Position numbers and translations under genes: made by a program
In this document: positions 44,863-54,168 of the stretch, piece after piece
How positions within the stretch are numbered: the first letter of the stretch is position 1
How the letters are laid out: every line of letters starts with the position of its first letter
Assembly: GCA_021770615.1 (NCBI GenBank)
Contig: JAETQR010000007.1
Coordinates: forward strand, 107,097 to 171,096
DNA length: 64,000 nucleotides
Direction: 5' to 3'
Origin: Lachnospiraceae bacterium
Lineage (GTDB): Bacteria; Bacillota_A; Clostridia; Lachnospirales; Lachnospiraceae
The notes under the pieces: model-generated
Databases searched by the model: none
Seen by the model: only the letters and a program-made list of their open reading frames with translations
What the model was told of the DNA's origin: nothing

Positions 44863-47115
44863 TTATTCCAGATTTGCTTTCTGTCCTTTTGCGGCACGCT
44901 TCCGGTTTCTGACTCGTCTTGCATTTAACGTCTTTCCATTGTATTCAAAGGTATCCGCATTTTGGTCTACCACTGTAGAAAACGCAACGCTATCCCCTTT
45001 CTCTAATGCGATCCCCTTTACACCCCGGCTTGTCTTCTTAAATTCACTGACCTCACTGACAGGGAATCCAAGCGAGAGACCTTTTTCCGTAAGAAGAATA
45101 ACCTTCGCCGTCCCGTTTAATACATCCGACGCACCCAGTGCGGTAACGCCTGTCACCTCGTCCTCTGCATCCAGCTTCGTAGCCGCCACCTGACTCCGGT
45201 TTGTATCAAATTCCGCACCCGATACAAGCTTGACATATCCGCTCTTTGTAGAAAATAAAAGCATGGATTCAAACAGTTCCTCAAAAGAAATATAAAGAAT
45301 CGCCTCCTCATCACTTTCCATCTTGCACAGATTATGGATCAGCGTCCCCTTATCCCTGATCTTACAGCGCGGCAGCTTATCCGCCTTGACCTGATGCATA
45401 TTTCCTTTATTCGTAAACAGGCAGATTTTATCTGTATTTTTCATTTTTATAATATGAGGATATTCACTTTTCGCCTCATCGGTTGCCCGTAGAAAGGCAG
45501 CCTCATCCATTGATTTTGTATAACCGAAACGATCGATGCAGACGTAAATATCCTCAATCTTTACTTCCTCGACATATGCCTTCGCCACCACGTCAGAGAA
45601 CGTTGTCCGTCTCTCTCTGGCAAACTGTTTTTTGTATTCTCTGAGTCTTGCTTTGATGACCTTATATAATTCCTTTGTATTAGATAGAACTTTTTCATAT
45701 TCTGCGATATGCTCTAACAGGGTATCGTTTTCTTCATGGAGTTTTAAGATTTCCAGCCCGATCAATTTGCTGAGCGGCATCGCAAGAATGGCATCTGCCT
45801 GCGCCTCCGTAAACAAAAGTGTCGACGCCTGTTTCTCAGACTGCGCACTCTTAAATGTAATTCCCTCTGTGATCCCCTCGATCAGACAGGCCTTCGCCTG
45901 TTTTACGGATGAACTGCCACGCAGGATCTCAATGATCAGATCGATGGCGTCTGTGGCCTTCATCAATCCCTCAACGATCTCCAGACGTTTTTTCGCCTTT
46001 TCTAACAGGAAACGATATTCTTTTGTGTAGAGATCCTCCTGGAAAAGAATAAATTCTTCGATGACTGATTTCAGATTGAACTGTTTTGGCTGTCCGTTCG
46101 TTATGGCCAGAAGATTCACGCCATATGTATCCTCCATCTGGGTCTTTTTGTAGAGTCCGTTCAGAAGATTTTCAATATCGCGGTCTTTTTTCACTTCGAT
46201 GACGATCCGGATCCCCTCTTTGGAGGACTCGTCCCGGACATCATGGATTTCTTCAAATACTTTATCCTTTATAAGGGAAGAAAGATTTTCCACGAGTTTT
46301 GTCTTATTTCCTGATATCGTATAAGGGATCTCGGTAATGACGATATTCGTCCTTCCATTCTCCCCTTTTTCTAATTCCGTTTTGGCACGGAGCCGGATCC
46401 TTCCCTCTCCGTTCTCATAGATTGCCGGAAGTTCTGAGGCATTTGTAATGATCCCTCCGGTCGGAAAATCCGGCGCCGGCACATAGTCCATCAGTTTCTG
46501 TATGGAAATACCCGGACGGTCCATGCAGGCGATCACTGCATCGATCACTTCGCCCGGATTGTGAGGAGGGATGTTGGTCGCCATACCGACAGCGATACCT
46601 GTCGTTCCATTGATCAGCAGGTTGGGAAGCATCGCCGGGAGTACAAGTGGTTCTTTCTCACTTTCATCAAAATTCGGGCCAAACTCTACGAGTCCCTTTT
46701 CCAAATTCTCAAGCATCGTCATGGCCGCTTCAGAAAGCCTGGCCTCGGTATAACGCATCGCCGCGGCTCCGTCTCCGTCGATAGAACCAAAATTTCCATG
46801 TCCATCCACAAGAGGGGCATTCAGGGAATAATCCTCCGTCATATGGACGAGCGCATCATAGATTGAGCTGTCACCATGCGGATGATACTTACCCATCGTA
46901 TCCCCGACGATACGTGCGCTCTTTCTGTGAGGTTTATCCGGTGATAACCCCAGTTCCTTCATCGCATATAAGATCCTCCTCTGCACAGGTTTTAGTCCGT
47001 CACGGACATCCGGCAGGGCACGGGATACGATGACACTCACCGCATAGTCACGGTAAGAGTTCTTCATCTCCTCTGAAAAATCCAACTGGATTATATTTTC
47101 TTTTGGCTGGCTCAT
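44863..47115 (-). CDS. parC: Type IIA DNA topoisomerase, subunit A (topoisomerase IV-like)
   Basis: The 750-residue protein cuts and rejoins DNA in partnership with the ATPase subunit encoded upstream. Seen are [33 protein letters not shown], and the catalytic tyrosine in [11 protein letters not shown]. The C-terminal beta-pinwheel has a KTSRGVKG turn in place of the GyrA box, and the protein is short for GyrA (~820), so I favour topoisomerase IV or the second clostridial pair over gyrase. The start is ATG 47115 behind GGAGG. Confidence 0.82.
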   Translation of the reverse strand: MSQPKENIIQLDFSEEMKNSYRDYAVSVIVSRALPDVRDGLKPVQRRILYAMKELGLSPDKPHRKSARIVGDTMGKYHPHGDSSIYDALVHMTEDYSLNAPLVDGHGNFGSIDGDGAAAMRYTEARLSEAAMTMLENLEKGLVEFGPNFDESEKEPLVLPAMLPNLLINGTTGIAVGMATNIPPHNPGEVIDAVIACMDRPGISIQKLMDYVPAPDFPTGGIITNASELPAIYENGEGRIRLRAKTELEKGENGRTNIVITEIPYTISGNKTKLVENLSSLIKDKVFEEIHDVRDESSKEGIRIVIEVKKDRDIENLLNGLYKKTQMEDTYGVNLLAITNGQPKQFNLKSVIEEFILFQEDLYTKEYRFLLEKAKKRLEIVEGLMKATDAIDLIIEILRGSSSVKQAKACLIEGITEGITFKSAQSEKQASTLLFTEAQADAILAMPLSKLIGLEILKLHEENDTLLEHIAEYEKVLSNTKELYKVIKARLREYKKQFARERRTTFSDVVAKAYVEEVKIEDIYVCIDRFGYTKSMDEAAFLRATDEAKSEYPHIIKMKNTDKICLFTNKGNMHQVKADKLPRCKIRDKGTLIHNLCKMESDEEAILYISFEELFESMLLFSTKSGYVKLVSGAEFDTNRSQVAATKLDAEDEVTGVTALGASDVLNGTAKVILLTEKGLSLGFPVSEVSEFKKTSRGVKGIALEKGDSVAFSTVVDQNADTFEYNGKTLNARRVRNRKRAAKGQKANLE

Positions 47116-47218
47116 ACATTTCCTCCATCTGTCGTTTACCGGTGCTGCGGCCATATGTGGCACACCAGTTCACTACCTTCACTACTTACAATCTGTCAAC
47201 TATACCTGATCTGTCCTG

Positions 47219-49147
47219 TCAGATATCAATATTGGCATATCTTGCTTCTTCCATAATAAACTGCCTTCGCGGCGGCACATTACTTCCCATGAGAATGTCC
47301 GTCACTTCATCGGCTTCCACCGTGTCACTGATGGATACCTGCGCGAGGATCCGGCTGTCCGGATCCAGCGTCGTCTCCCAGAGCTGGACATCGTCCATCT
47401 CCCCAAGTCCTTTATAACGCTGCAGGGCATTTATTTTTTTACCTGTCTTACGAAACTTGTCCAGTTCAAAATCATTAAACAGGTATTCACTCTTTTTTAC
47501 TTTCTTTTTCTTTTCTGTATCCTCATAATCGACCTTATAGAGCGGAGGCAGACCGCGGTAAACCTTCCCCTGATAGATCAGTTCCGGCATGAACCGGTAA
47601 AAGAACGTCAGAAGAAGTGTACTGATATGCGCCCCGTCTACATCGGCATCGGTCAGTATGATGATCTTGTCATAACGCAGCTTCGTGATATCAAAATTAT
47701 CACCGATCCCACACCCAAAGGAAGCAATCATTGATTTGATCTCATTATTTAACAGGATTTTTTCAAGCGGCGCTTTCTCAACATTGAGGATCTTTCCCCG
47801 CAGGGGAAGTACTGCCTGTGTCCTCCGGTTCCTCGCTGTCTTGACCGTACCACCTGCCGAATCTCCCTCGACGATATAGATCTCGCATTCTTCCGGCTTT
47901 TTGGACGAACAGGCGGCAAGCTTACTCTTCGTATCGACATTCATCAGTTCTTTCAACACGGATTTTCTTGCTTTGTCACTCGCTGTTCTCGCTTTATAGG
48001 ATTTGCGGATATTCTCAAGGATCGTCTTTAACACCTCGACATTTTTATCGAAATACCGCTGTACCTCCTGGCTGAACACATCGTCCACCGCTGTTTTGGC
48101 ATCTGTGTTTCCCAATTTATTTTTCGTCTGGCTCTCAAACTGCGGATCCGGGTGCTTGATGGAGACGATCGCCACCAGACCGTTCCGGATGTCTTTTCCG
48201 TCATAATTTTCTTCATTGTTCTTCAAAAATCCAAGCTCTCTTGCATACTGGTTCATGACACGGGTGAGCGCCATCTTAAAACCAGTCACTAAGGTTCCGC
48301 CGTCTGTCACATTGATACGGTTACAGTATGAATTGATCTGCTCGGTAAATGTGCCCACATACTGGAAAGCAACCTCTACCTCGATATCTCCACTGCTCCC
48401 CTCGATATAGATCACATCGGCGTGCAACGGCGTAACGTCGCGGTTAATGTATCCGATGTAACTCTGGATTCCAAATTCTTCCTGAAACGTGACCGTCTCT
48501 CCGGTGTGCTCATCGGTAAATACGATCTTCAGATTTTTATTTAAGTAAGCGATCTCTTTTAATTTTTTCCGGATCGTCTCCGGCTTAAATTCAACGGTTT
48601 CAAAAATACTGTCGTCCGGATAAAACGTCACCGTCGTCCCTGTATCGCTTTTATTACATTTCCCGGATACGGGAAGGAGTCCCTTCTCCAATTTGACGAC
48701 AGGCTTCCCGCCATTTTTATATTCGTCACGATATATTTTTCCGTCCTTTTTTACTTCAACGATCATACTTTTTGACAGCGCATTGACCACAGATGCTCCT
48801 ACCCCGTGAAGACCGCCGGACACTTTATAGACACTGTTGTTAAATTTTCCACCGGCATGAAGTATCGTATATACCACCCTCACCGTCGGAATCTTTTGCG
48901 TCGGGTGGATATCCACCGGCACGCCACGCCCATTATCCTGTACAGAAACACCGCCGTCCTTCGTAAGTGTGATATGTATCTCTGAACAGAATCCGGCGAG
49001 ATGCTCGTCGATCCCATTATCGAGAATTTCCCATATAAGGTGGTGAAGACCTCTCGACCCCGTACTTCCTATATACATGCCGGGACGTTTTCTGACTGCC
49101 TCCAGTCCCTCCAATACTACAATCTGGCTTCCATCGTACTGATCCAT
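47219..49147 (-). CDS. parE: Type IIA DNA topoisomerase, subunit B (topoisomerase IV-like)
   Basis: The 642-residue GHKL ATPase subunit has GLEAVRKRPGMYIG, EILDNGIDE, DNGRGVPV, the GGLHGVG ATP lid, the TOPRIM EGDSAGG and DADVDG motifs, and QRYKGLGEM near the C-terminus. It lies before the A subunit on the same strand with a short gap, so the two are co-transcribed. Assignment as ParE rather than a second GyrB rests on operon order and on not seeing the dnaA-linked gyrase context here. Confidence 0.85.
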   Translation of the reverse strand: MDQYDGSQIVVLEGLEAVRKRPGMYIGSTGSRGLHHLIWEILDNGIDEHLAGFCSEIHITLTKDGGVSVQDNGRGVPVDIHPTQKIPTVRVVYTILHAGGKFNNSVYKVSGGLHGVGASVVNALSKSMIVEVKKDGKIYRDEYKNGGKPVVKLEKGLLPVSGKCNKSDTGTTVTFYPDDSIFETVEFKPETIRKKLKEIAYLNKNLKIVFTDEHTGETVTFQEEFGIQSYIGYINRDVTPLHADVIYIEGSSGDIEVEVAFQYVGTFTEQINSYCNRINVTDGGTLVTGFKMALTRVMNQYARELGFLKNNEENYDGKDIRNGLVAIVSIKHPDPQFESQTKNKLGNTDAKTAVDDVFSQEVQRYFDKNVEVLKTILENIRKSYKARTASDKARKSVLKELMNVDTKSKLAACSSKKPEECEIYIVEGDSAGGTVKTARNRRTQAVLPLRGKILNVEKAPLEKILLNNEIKSMIASFGCGIGDNFDITKLRYDKIIILTDADVDGAHISTLLLTFFYRFMPELIYQGKVYRGLPPLYKVDYEDTEKKKKVKKSEYLFNDFELDKFRKTGKKINALQRYKGLGEMDDVQLWETTLDPDSRILAQVSISDTVEADEVTDILMGSNVPPRRQFIMEEARYANIDI

Positions 49148-49207
49148 CTGTTACATCCTTTCAAACAAAAAACTTTTGCCCAATTATTTTTAACCATCCA
49201 AAATAAA

Positions 49208-49236
49208 ATTATAATCGAACGGAGGTTTTTTTTCAA
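49208..49236 (-). promoter_or_regulatory. Sigma-A promoter of the topoisomerase operon
   Basis: TTGAAA (49231-49236), 17 bases, TATAAT (49208-49213) on the minus strand, ~60 bases upstream of the subunit B start. Confidence 0.7.
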
Positions 49237-49245
49237 GAAGTAAAT

Positions 49246-49384
49246 AAAGAAGTTTCCCGGAGCATGGAGCGCTCCCGCTCTGTAAGTTACGCAGTGGTAA
49301 TGGCGTGGAGAAGTGGAAAAACATGCACTTCTCCACGCCTATTACCAGCGTACTTACAACTCCATGCTCCGGGAAACTTCTTTT
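49246..49384. repeat. Long imperfect hairpin element, copy 1
   Basis: The outer stem pairs AAAGAAGTTTCCCGGAGC and following ATGGAG with the complementary sequence at 49360-49384. The left arm then has an unpaired CGCTCCCGCTCT. Further pairing follows: GTAAGT, ACGC with an AG bulge, TGGTAAT, and CGTGGAGAAGTG up to a ~10-base loop. The same unpaired dodecamer and the ACGC-AG-YGGTA pattern occur in copy 2 (51989-52130), while the outer stems differ. It fills the intergenic space between the divergent topoisomerase and XRE genes. Confidence 0.75.
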
Positions 49385-49442
49385 TTATATAACATTACTG
49401 CTCTGGGAGGGACTTGCTATTTTTATGAAAATGTTAAAATGC

Positions 49443-49476
49443 GTTGCTTGTAGCAACAGGCAGTTTAGCCTATAAT
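49443..49476 (+). promoter_or_regulatory. Promoter and palindromic operator of the XRE regulator
   Basis: TTGTAG (49448-49453), 17 bases, TATAAT (49471-49476). The palindrome GTTGCT TGT AGCAAC (49443-49457) overlaps the -35 box, a likely site for autorepression. Confidence 0.6.
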
Positions 49477-49507
49477 AATGATGAAAATCGAAAGGAGGCT
49501 ATCACCA

Positions 49508-50017
49508 ATGCTCAACGAAAATATTAAAACGATCAGGAAATCAAAGGGACTTTCACAACAAGAGCTTGCTGTCAAGCTGAACATCGTGCGACAGACAGTT
49601 TCTAAATGGGAACAAGGACTGTCGGTTCCGGATTCTGATATGTTGATCGCTTTATCGGAAGTGCTTGAAACACCTGTAAGCATGCTGTTGGGAGAAACTG
49701 TTATCGAAACGGAAGTTGATACGTTAAAAACCATTTCAGAAAAATTGGAGGTGATAAACTTGCAACTGGCGCAAAGAAAAACCACGAGAAGAAAAGTTAT
49801 TCATTGGTCGCTTATTTCGTTATGTACAATCATAGTAATCGTTTTTGCAATCTTATTAGCATTAGAAAGCCCTTACCTGGGGTGGAATTACAGTGACCCC
49901 GAAACCGCTGTTCTCGGAGTGTCATTTCACTCATTTGAATGGCTGTTTATCAGAGTAGCACCGATTATCCTCATTGGTGCTATCATTGGAATTTTCTTAA
50001 CACGGAAGAAAGATTAG
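49508..50017 (+). CDS. XRE-family regulator with C-terminal membrane segments
   Basis: The 169-residue protein has an N-terminal helix-turn-helix (NIKTIRKSKGLSQQELAVKL, in part, to VSKWEQGLSVPD), residues 5-60. Two hydrophobic segments follow (around residues 97-118 and 140-163), which suggests membrane anchoring. The start is ATG 49508 behind AAAGGAGG. A palindromic operator candidate lies in its promoter. The gene stands alone; what it senses is unknown. Confidence 0.85.
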   Translation: MLNENIKTIRKSKGLSQQELAVKLNIVRQTVSKWEQGLSVPDSDMLIALSEVLETPVSMLLGETVIETEVDTLKTISEKLEVINLQLAQRKTTRRKVIHWSLISLCTIIVIVFAILLALESPYLGWNYSDPETAVLGVSFHSFEWLFIRVAPIILIGAIIGIFLTRKKD

Positions 50018-50018
50018 C

Positions 50019-50044
50019 AAAGGGGCAAAATAATATGCCCCTTT
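50019..50044. terminator. Bidirectional terminator
   Basis: AAAGGGGCA and TGCCCCTTT pair perfectly around 8 bases between the convergent XRE and anti-sigma genes. Confidence 0.7.
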
Positions 50045-50078
50045 GAAATCTATGCAACTTATGAAAATCAATCCCTTC

Positions 50079-51299
50079 CTACTTAACCCCGATCCGTGTC
50101 TTTCCAAACCAGACCGCTTTCACATGCTCCACATCGATCAGCTCAGGAACAAGGAGACAATTTTTCATCTGCGTTTTCCCGTCTTTCTCATCTGTTATTC
50201 CACTTCCATATCCTCCGTGATTTCCGGCATCCGTTGCAGCATCCCGGTCTCCTTCTCTTGTTGGATAACCGACCAGGGTTCCATCTTCCATTTCTACATA
50301 AATCTGATCCCATACATTTGCCTCCCATTCTTTCTCAGACATTTCTCTCTCATACTGGATATAATACGGGGTAATGGTAACACGTTTCAGAGTCCCGACC
50401 GAGAGATAGTCCGTATCGCTGTTAATCTTCGGAAGTTTGATCTTCTGATCCGGCTCCACTACCTTTTTCGGACACTCCCCATAATCCAGTACAAACTCTG
50501 CCTGTGATGTTCCTTCCATAAGCATCTCGGCTTCCTTCTTTCCTTCCTGGCAAAAGTCATTCAGCAGAAGGATGCATTTTTCTCCCTTGTGATAATAACT
50601 CTTCCCATTCTGTACACGCTCATACCCACATGTTACTACCAGATAAATTTCATCGGTCCCTTTATTTTCGATCGTAACACCAGTGTCTACAAAACGACTC
50701 TCGCTTTCAATCTCGAATTCATTGTCATCTCCCCCGCTGATCATAATGTCTGATCTGGATCCATTACCTACTTCATCCTGTACCATCAGTCTTTTGAGAT
50801 CCTTTGCCATTCCACCAACCATATCCTTTTCACCAATCATACCTACGCTTTTAAAAGTATAATTCTTATCCTTGTCAAAGTTCTTTCCATCTGTCCGTTT
50901 TACCTTCAGGATCACATAAGTAAGTTCTTCTGTTCCTGCTACCTGTTCTACAGAAACCTTCAGATTTTTAAAGGAACTCTTTTCGGAAGAAATCTCAGGC
51001 TGTGACGACGAAGATTCAATCTGCTTTACATCCCCCTTAAAAAACTTTGAAATCTTCTCGAACCCTCCGCCGACTGCCGCACTGACTGTCGTTGCTGCGA
51101 TCAGGAAACAGAACATGATCGAGGCTGCTTTTAAATATCTCCTGGCCACATATCCACCCACATGGCGCTTTCTCGCCGTCCGGTCCGCCTTTTCCATATC
51201 CGCCCCAATCTGTTTATAAGCTTCCCGCATTTTGTCTGACACCACATCCGGGATCTCAAGCTCCTGCCCAAATAAATCTTTTACTCTTTTATCTCTCAT
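50079..51299 (-). CDS. Anti-sigma factor-like membrane protein (DUF4179 type)
   Basis: The ~406-residue protein has a cytoplasmic N-terminus (KRVKDLFGQELEIPDVVSDKM, in part), one membrane segment (AASIMFCFLIAATTVSAAV, ~residues 65-85) and a large extracellular part. This is the layout of DUF4179 proteins encoded with ECF sigma factors. It begins close behind the sigma gene. Of three candidate ATGs I take 51299, nine bases after AAGGGG. It probably binds the sigma factor at the membrane and releases it on an envelope signal. Confidence 0.8.
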   Translation of the reverse strand: MRDKRVKDLFGQELEIPDVVSDKMREAYKQIGADMEKADRTARKRHVGGYVARRYLKAASIMFCFLIAATTVSAAVGGGFEKISKFFKGDVKQIESSSSQPEISSEKSSFKNLKVSVEQVAGTEELTYVILKVKRTDGKNFDKDKNYTFKSVGMIGEKDMVGGMAKDLKRLMVQDEVGNGSRSDIMISGGDDNEFEIESESRFVDTGVTIENKGTDEIYLVVTCGYERVQNGKSYYHKGEKCILLLNDFCQEGKKEAEMLMEGTSQAEFVLDYGECPKKVVEPDQKIKLPKINSDTDYLSVGTLKRVTITPYYIQYEREMSEKEWEANVWDQIYVEMEDGTLVGYPTREGDRDAATDAGNHGGYGSGITDEKDGKTQMKNCLLVPELIDVEHVKAVWFGKTRIGVK

Positions 51300-51312
51300 A
51301 ATCATCATCCCC

Positions 51313-51891
51313 TTATCCTTTCATCAATACCGGCTTCCCTGCAGCACCGCAGTCCACCTTCACACTTTTTTTCCGTTCCGCCTGTCTCTCATATGCACGG
51401 ACAAGCTTCTCCCTCCCACGTCTGAGTCTCGTGCGTACCGTCGCATCCTTCATGCCGAGGATGTCTGCGATCTCCTTTGTGGAAAATCCTTCGACATAAT
51501 ATAAGACAAGTATATCCCGGTACTTTTCCTCTACCGACTGGAGCAGTTCTTCATAGATCATGTGCTCCAACACCGGATTACGGTCGTTCCCATCACCGGA
51601 TTCTCCCTCGGGAACTTCCTCGAACGCCATCTCCCAGCTGCGCTCATCCAGAAAATCGTTGCACTTATTGATCAGTATCCGCATCAGCCATGTTTTAAAA
51701 TATGAAGCCTCTCTCAAATCTCCGATCTTCTCAAATGCAGTCAGTATCGTGTCCTGAATGATGTCCGCCGCATCTTCGGGATTCTTCACATAACAGATCG
51801 CCGTCTTGTACATACTCTGGCGGTTCTCTTCCATAAGCTGTACAAACGCATCGGCATCCCCGCCCTGTGCCCGTTTTACAAGTCTCTTCAA
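51313..51891 (-). CDS. ECF-type RNA polymerase sigma factor
   Basis: The 192-residue protein contains region 2 (KTAICYVKNPEDAADIIQDT, in part; FKTWLMRILINKC) and region 4 (VLVLYYVEGFSTKEIADILG to VRTRLRRGREKL). The start is TTG 51891: TGATGA stops lie in frame just upstream and GGGAGGTG is correctly spaced. It precedes its anti-sigma gene. An ECF-type promoter upstream indicates that it activates its own operon. Confidence 0.93.
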   Translation of the reverse strand: MKRLVKRAQGGDADAFVQLMEENRQSMYKTAICYVKNPEDAADIIQDTILTAFEKIGDLREASYFKTWLMRILINKCNDFLDERSWEMAFEEVPEGESGDGNDRNPVLEHMIYEELLQSVEEKYRDILVLYYVEGFSTKEIADILGMKDATVRTRLRRGREKLVRAYERQAERKKSVKVDCGAAGKPVLMKG

Positions 51892-51934
51892 ATCTCATCA
51901 CCTCCCGTATTCTTTTGCGTGTCTGCATATATTA

Positions 51935-51961
51935 GACGGATTTTTCGCGGAAAATGTTTCA
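51935..51961 (-). promoter_or_regulatory. ECF-type autoregulatory promoter
   Basis: TGAAAC (51956-51961), 17 bases, CGTC (51935-51938) on the minus strand. This matches the AAC/CGT pattern recognised by sigma-W and sigma-M-like factors and lies ~45 bases upstream of the sigma gene. Confidence 0.7.
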
Positions 51962-51988
51962 AAAAATTTTTTGATGAAAGAAAAGTTA

Positions 51989-52130
51989 CAGTATAATAGG
52001 TGGGAAACAGCAATGAACAGCACGCTCCCGCTCTTCATCCCACGCAGCGGTACATAAAACAGCAAAATACGCTGTTTAAGTACCGGCGGGGCTGAAAGGC
52101 TGTTCATTGCTGTTTTCCACCTGTATACTG
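51989..52130. repeat. Long imperfect hairpin element, copy 2
   Basis: About 30 bp of outer stem (CAGTATA, AGGTGG, AAACAGCAATGAACAG with their complements at 52099-52130) enclose the unpaired CGCTCCCGCTCT. A CCC/GGG-type stem, ACGC-AG-CGGTAC pairing with GTACCGGCG, and a terminal AAACAGC/GCTGTTT hairpin follow. The inner conserved parts match copy 1 (49246-49384), whereas the outer stem is different but paired. Confidence 0.75.
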
Positions 52131-52189
52131 CGGTTTCTTCCTTCATCTTAGCAGGAATCAGGTGTCGAAGACACCCCTTTTACACTTGA

Positions 52190-53518
52190 TCAATAGTGGT
52201 ATACTTTCCTTTTCCTGACAAAAAACAGGATGGTCACTGCCATGGCAAGCAGTTCTGCCACGACGATCGCGAGCCAGATTCCGTCGATTCCGATAAATTC
52301 CGGTAAAATAAGAACAGTCGCAAGCTGGAATACTAATGTCCTTAAAAAGGAAATCGCAGCAGAGATAACTCCGTTATTCAAAGCGGTAAAAAAGGCGGAA
52401 CCATAAATATTCACACCACAAATAAGAAACGAAACCGCATAAAGCCGGAATCCGTGAATGGTGATCGCCAGCAATTCTGCATCATACCCCACAAATATTT
52501 TTGCAAGCGGAGAAGACAAAGCAAATGCCATGCACACGAGTACGGCGCCCCATACTGCGATCAGCTTTAAACTCTTTTGGAACAGATTTTTCAGCTCCGA
52601 ATGCCCTCCTGCTCCATAATGAAATCCAACGATCGGTGCGCTGCCGATGGAATACCCGAGATATGTGGCGATAAAAACAAGGTTTACGTACATGATCACG
52701 CCGTAAGCCGCTATCCCGTTTTCTCCGGCAAAACGCATAAGCTGAAAATTATAGAGCATGTTTACGACAGATGTAGAAACCGATGTCATCAACTCTGAGG
52801 AACCATTCGTGCAGGCTTTTAAAATAATTCTCCACTCCGGCTTCGCCCATTTCAGCCTCAATAGACTGCTGTTTTTTCTACAAAAGTAGATTAACGGAAA
52901 AATTCCGGCGATGATTTCGCTGACTGCCGTGGCTCCCGCTGCCCCTGCGACTCCCCACTTTAAAACCCCTACAAAAAGAAAATCCAAAAACATATTGGTA
53001 CATCCGGCCACCACTGTGACTCCAAGCCCCATGTGTGGTTTTTCGGCCGCCACAAAAAAACTCTGGAATACATTCTGCAGCATGAATGCGGTCAGCGAAA
53101 GCATACTGATCCTGCCATACAGCACGCATTGTTCAAGCATCTCCCCACTGGCCCCAAGCGCCTCTGCGATCGGACGGATAAAAACAAAACCGAGCGTACT
53201 AAGCACAAGACCTCCGCAGATGGTCACACAGACCATCATAGAAAAATACTCATTTGCTTTTTCCTTTTTCCCTTCTCCCATCGTTTTTGAAACGATAGCA
53301 CTCCCCCCGGTTCCCATCATAAATCCAAGCGCACTTAAGATCATAAGGAGCGGCATGATCAGGTTTACCGCCGCAAAGGACGTCTTTCCCACATAATTTG
53401 ACACAAACAAACCATCCACTACTCCATAGATCGATGTAAAGATCATCATCACGATCGATGGAAATACAAACCGCAATAATTTTTTATACGTGAAATGTTC
53501 TGATAATTGAATCTTCAT
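52190..53518 (-). CDS. MATE-family efflux transporter
   Basis: The 442-residue, 12-helix membrane protein has the MATE opening (LLRFVFPSIVMMIFTSIYGVVDGLFVSNYVG, in parts) and repeats of the MatE domain. It exports cationic drugs or metabolites by ion antiport. It lies 18 bases behind a MarR regulator gene, so it is the likely target of that repressor. The start is ATG 53518 behind GGAGGGAAGG. Confidence 0.9.
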   Translation of the reverse strand: MKIQLSEHFTYKKLLRFVFPSIVMMIFTSIYGVVDGLFVSNYVGKTSFAAVNLIMPLLMILSALGFMMGTGGSAIVSKTMGEGKKEKANEYFSMMVCVTICGGLVLSTLGFVFIRPIAEALGASGEMLEQCVLYGRISMLSLTAFMLQNVFQSFFVAAEKPHMGLGVTVVAGCTNMFLDFLFVGVLKWGVAGAAGATAVSEIIAGIFPLIYFCRKNSSLLRLKWAKPEWRIILKACTNGSSELMTSVSTSVVNMLYNFQLMRFAGENGIAAYGVIMYVNLVFIATYLGYSIGSAPIVGFHYGAGGHSELKNLFQKSLKLIAVWGAVLVCMAFALSSPLAKIFVGYDAELLAITIHGFRLYAVSFLICGVNIYGSAFFTALNNGVISAAISFLRTLVFQLATVLILPEFIGIDGIWLAIVVAELLAMAVTILFFVRKRKVYHY

Positions 53519-53536
53519 CCTTCCCTCCATAATGTT

Positions 53537-54004
53537 CTACATATGTGTTCCGACACGATCCATGAGCTGCTCTGCTTTTCTGCGGAAACACTGCAGATAT
53601 TTCCCACTCAGTCCCAAAAGTTCATGTCGTTCTTCCTTCGTCAATTCTTCAAACACCCCGTTTTCCATGACGATCACCGGGGCAATATATTCTTTCGCAA
53701 AACGCTGTCCTTTTTCCGTCAGATAAATATGCATCTCCCGTCCATTTCCCCGTTTTAAAAAAATGAGTCCATCCTGTTTCATTTTTTGTATCGAAGAATT
53801 GACTGTCTGTTTTCTGACAAATGCCATCCTGCATATGTCCTTTTGCAGGCATCCGTCCCCGAGGCTTAAGATCGTATATAAGATTTCAAATACACTGTCC
53901 GATACCCCGATCTTCCTTGCAATTTCATGATACAGATCGTCTATTTCTTTAAAAAAATAATTAAACTCCCTTAATTCCTTTCTGAGTTCCGGTTTCATTT
54001 GCAT
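53537..54004 (-). CDS. MarR-family transcriptional regulator
   Basis: The 155-residue winged-helix protein has the DNA-recognition region KDICRMAFVRKQTVNSSIQKM (in parts) and the wing KRGNGREMHIYLTEKG (~90-105). It is the first gene of a MarR-MATE operon. The promoter upstream contains two copies of a perfect palindrome, one between -35 and -10, so strong autorepression is expected. A ligand exported by MATE may relieve it. Confidence 0.9.
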   Translation of the reverse strand: MQMKPELRKELREFNYFFKEIDDLYHEIARKIGVSDSVFEILYTILSLGDGCLQKDICRMAFVRKQTVNSSIQKMKQDGLIFLKRGNGREMHIYLTEKGQRFAKEYIAPVIVMENGVFEELTKEERHELLGLSGKYLQCFRRKAEQLMDRVGTHM

Positions 54005-54032
54005 ACACCCTCTTTTTGTCTTCTTTAATTAG

Positions 54033-54083
54033 TCCGATTTCGGATTTATTGCGTATTATAATCCGATTTCGGATTTATGTCAA
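54033..54083 (-). promoter_or_regulatory. Consensus promoter with two MarR operators
   Basis: TTGACA (54078-54083), 17 bases, TATAAT (54055-54060) on the minus strand. The palindrome TCCGATTTCGGA occurs in the spacer (54062-54073) and again just downstream (54033-54044), 29 bases apart. Bound repressor would block polymerase directly. Confidence 0.85.
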
Positions 54084-54099
54084 GTACCATTTTTATTCA

Positions 54100-54128
54100 T
54101 TGTTTATCAACAGATATTATGATAGAAT
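54100..54128 (+). promoter_or_regulatory. Promoter of the oxidoreductase gene
   Basis: TTGTTT (54100-54105), 17 bases, TAGAAT (54123-54128), ~40 bases before the ATG. Confidence 0.6.
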
Positions 54129-54168
54129 AATTCCATACTTTTTATAAAACTAACAGGAGGAAAACCAC

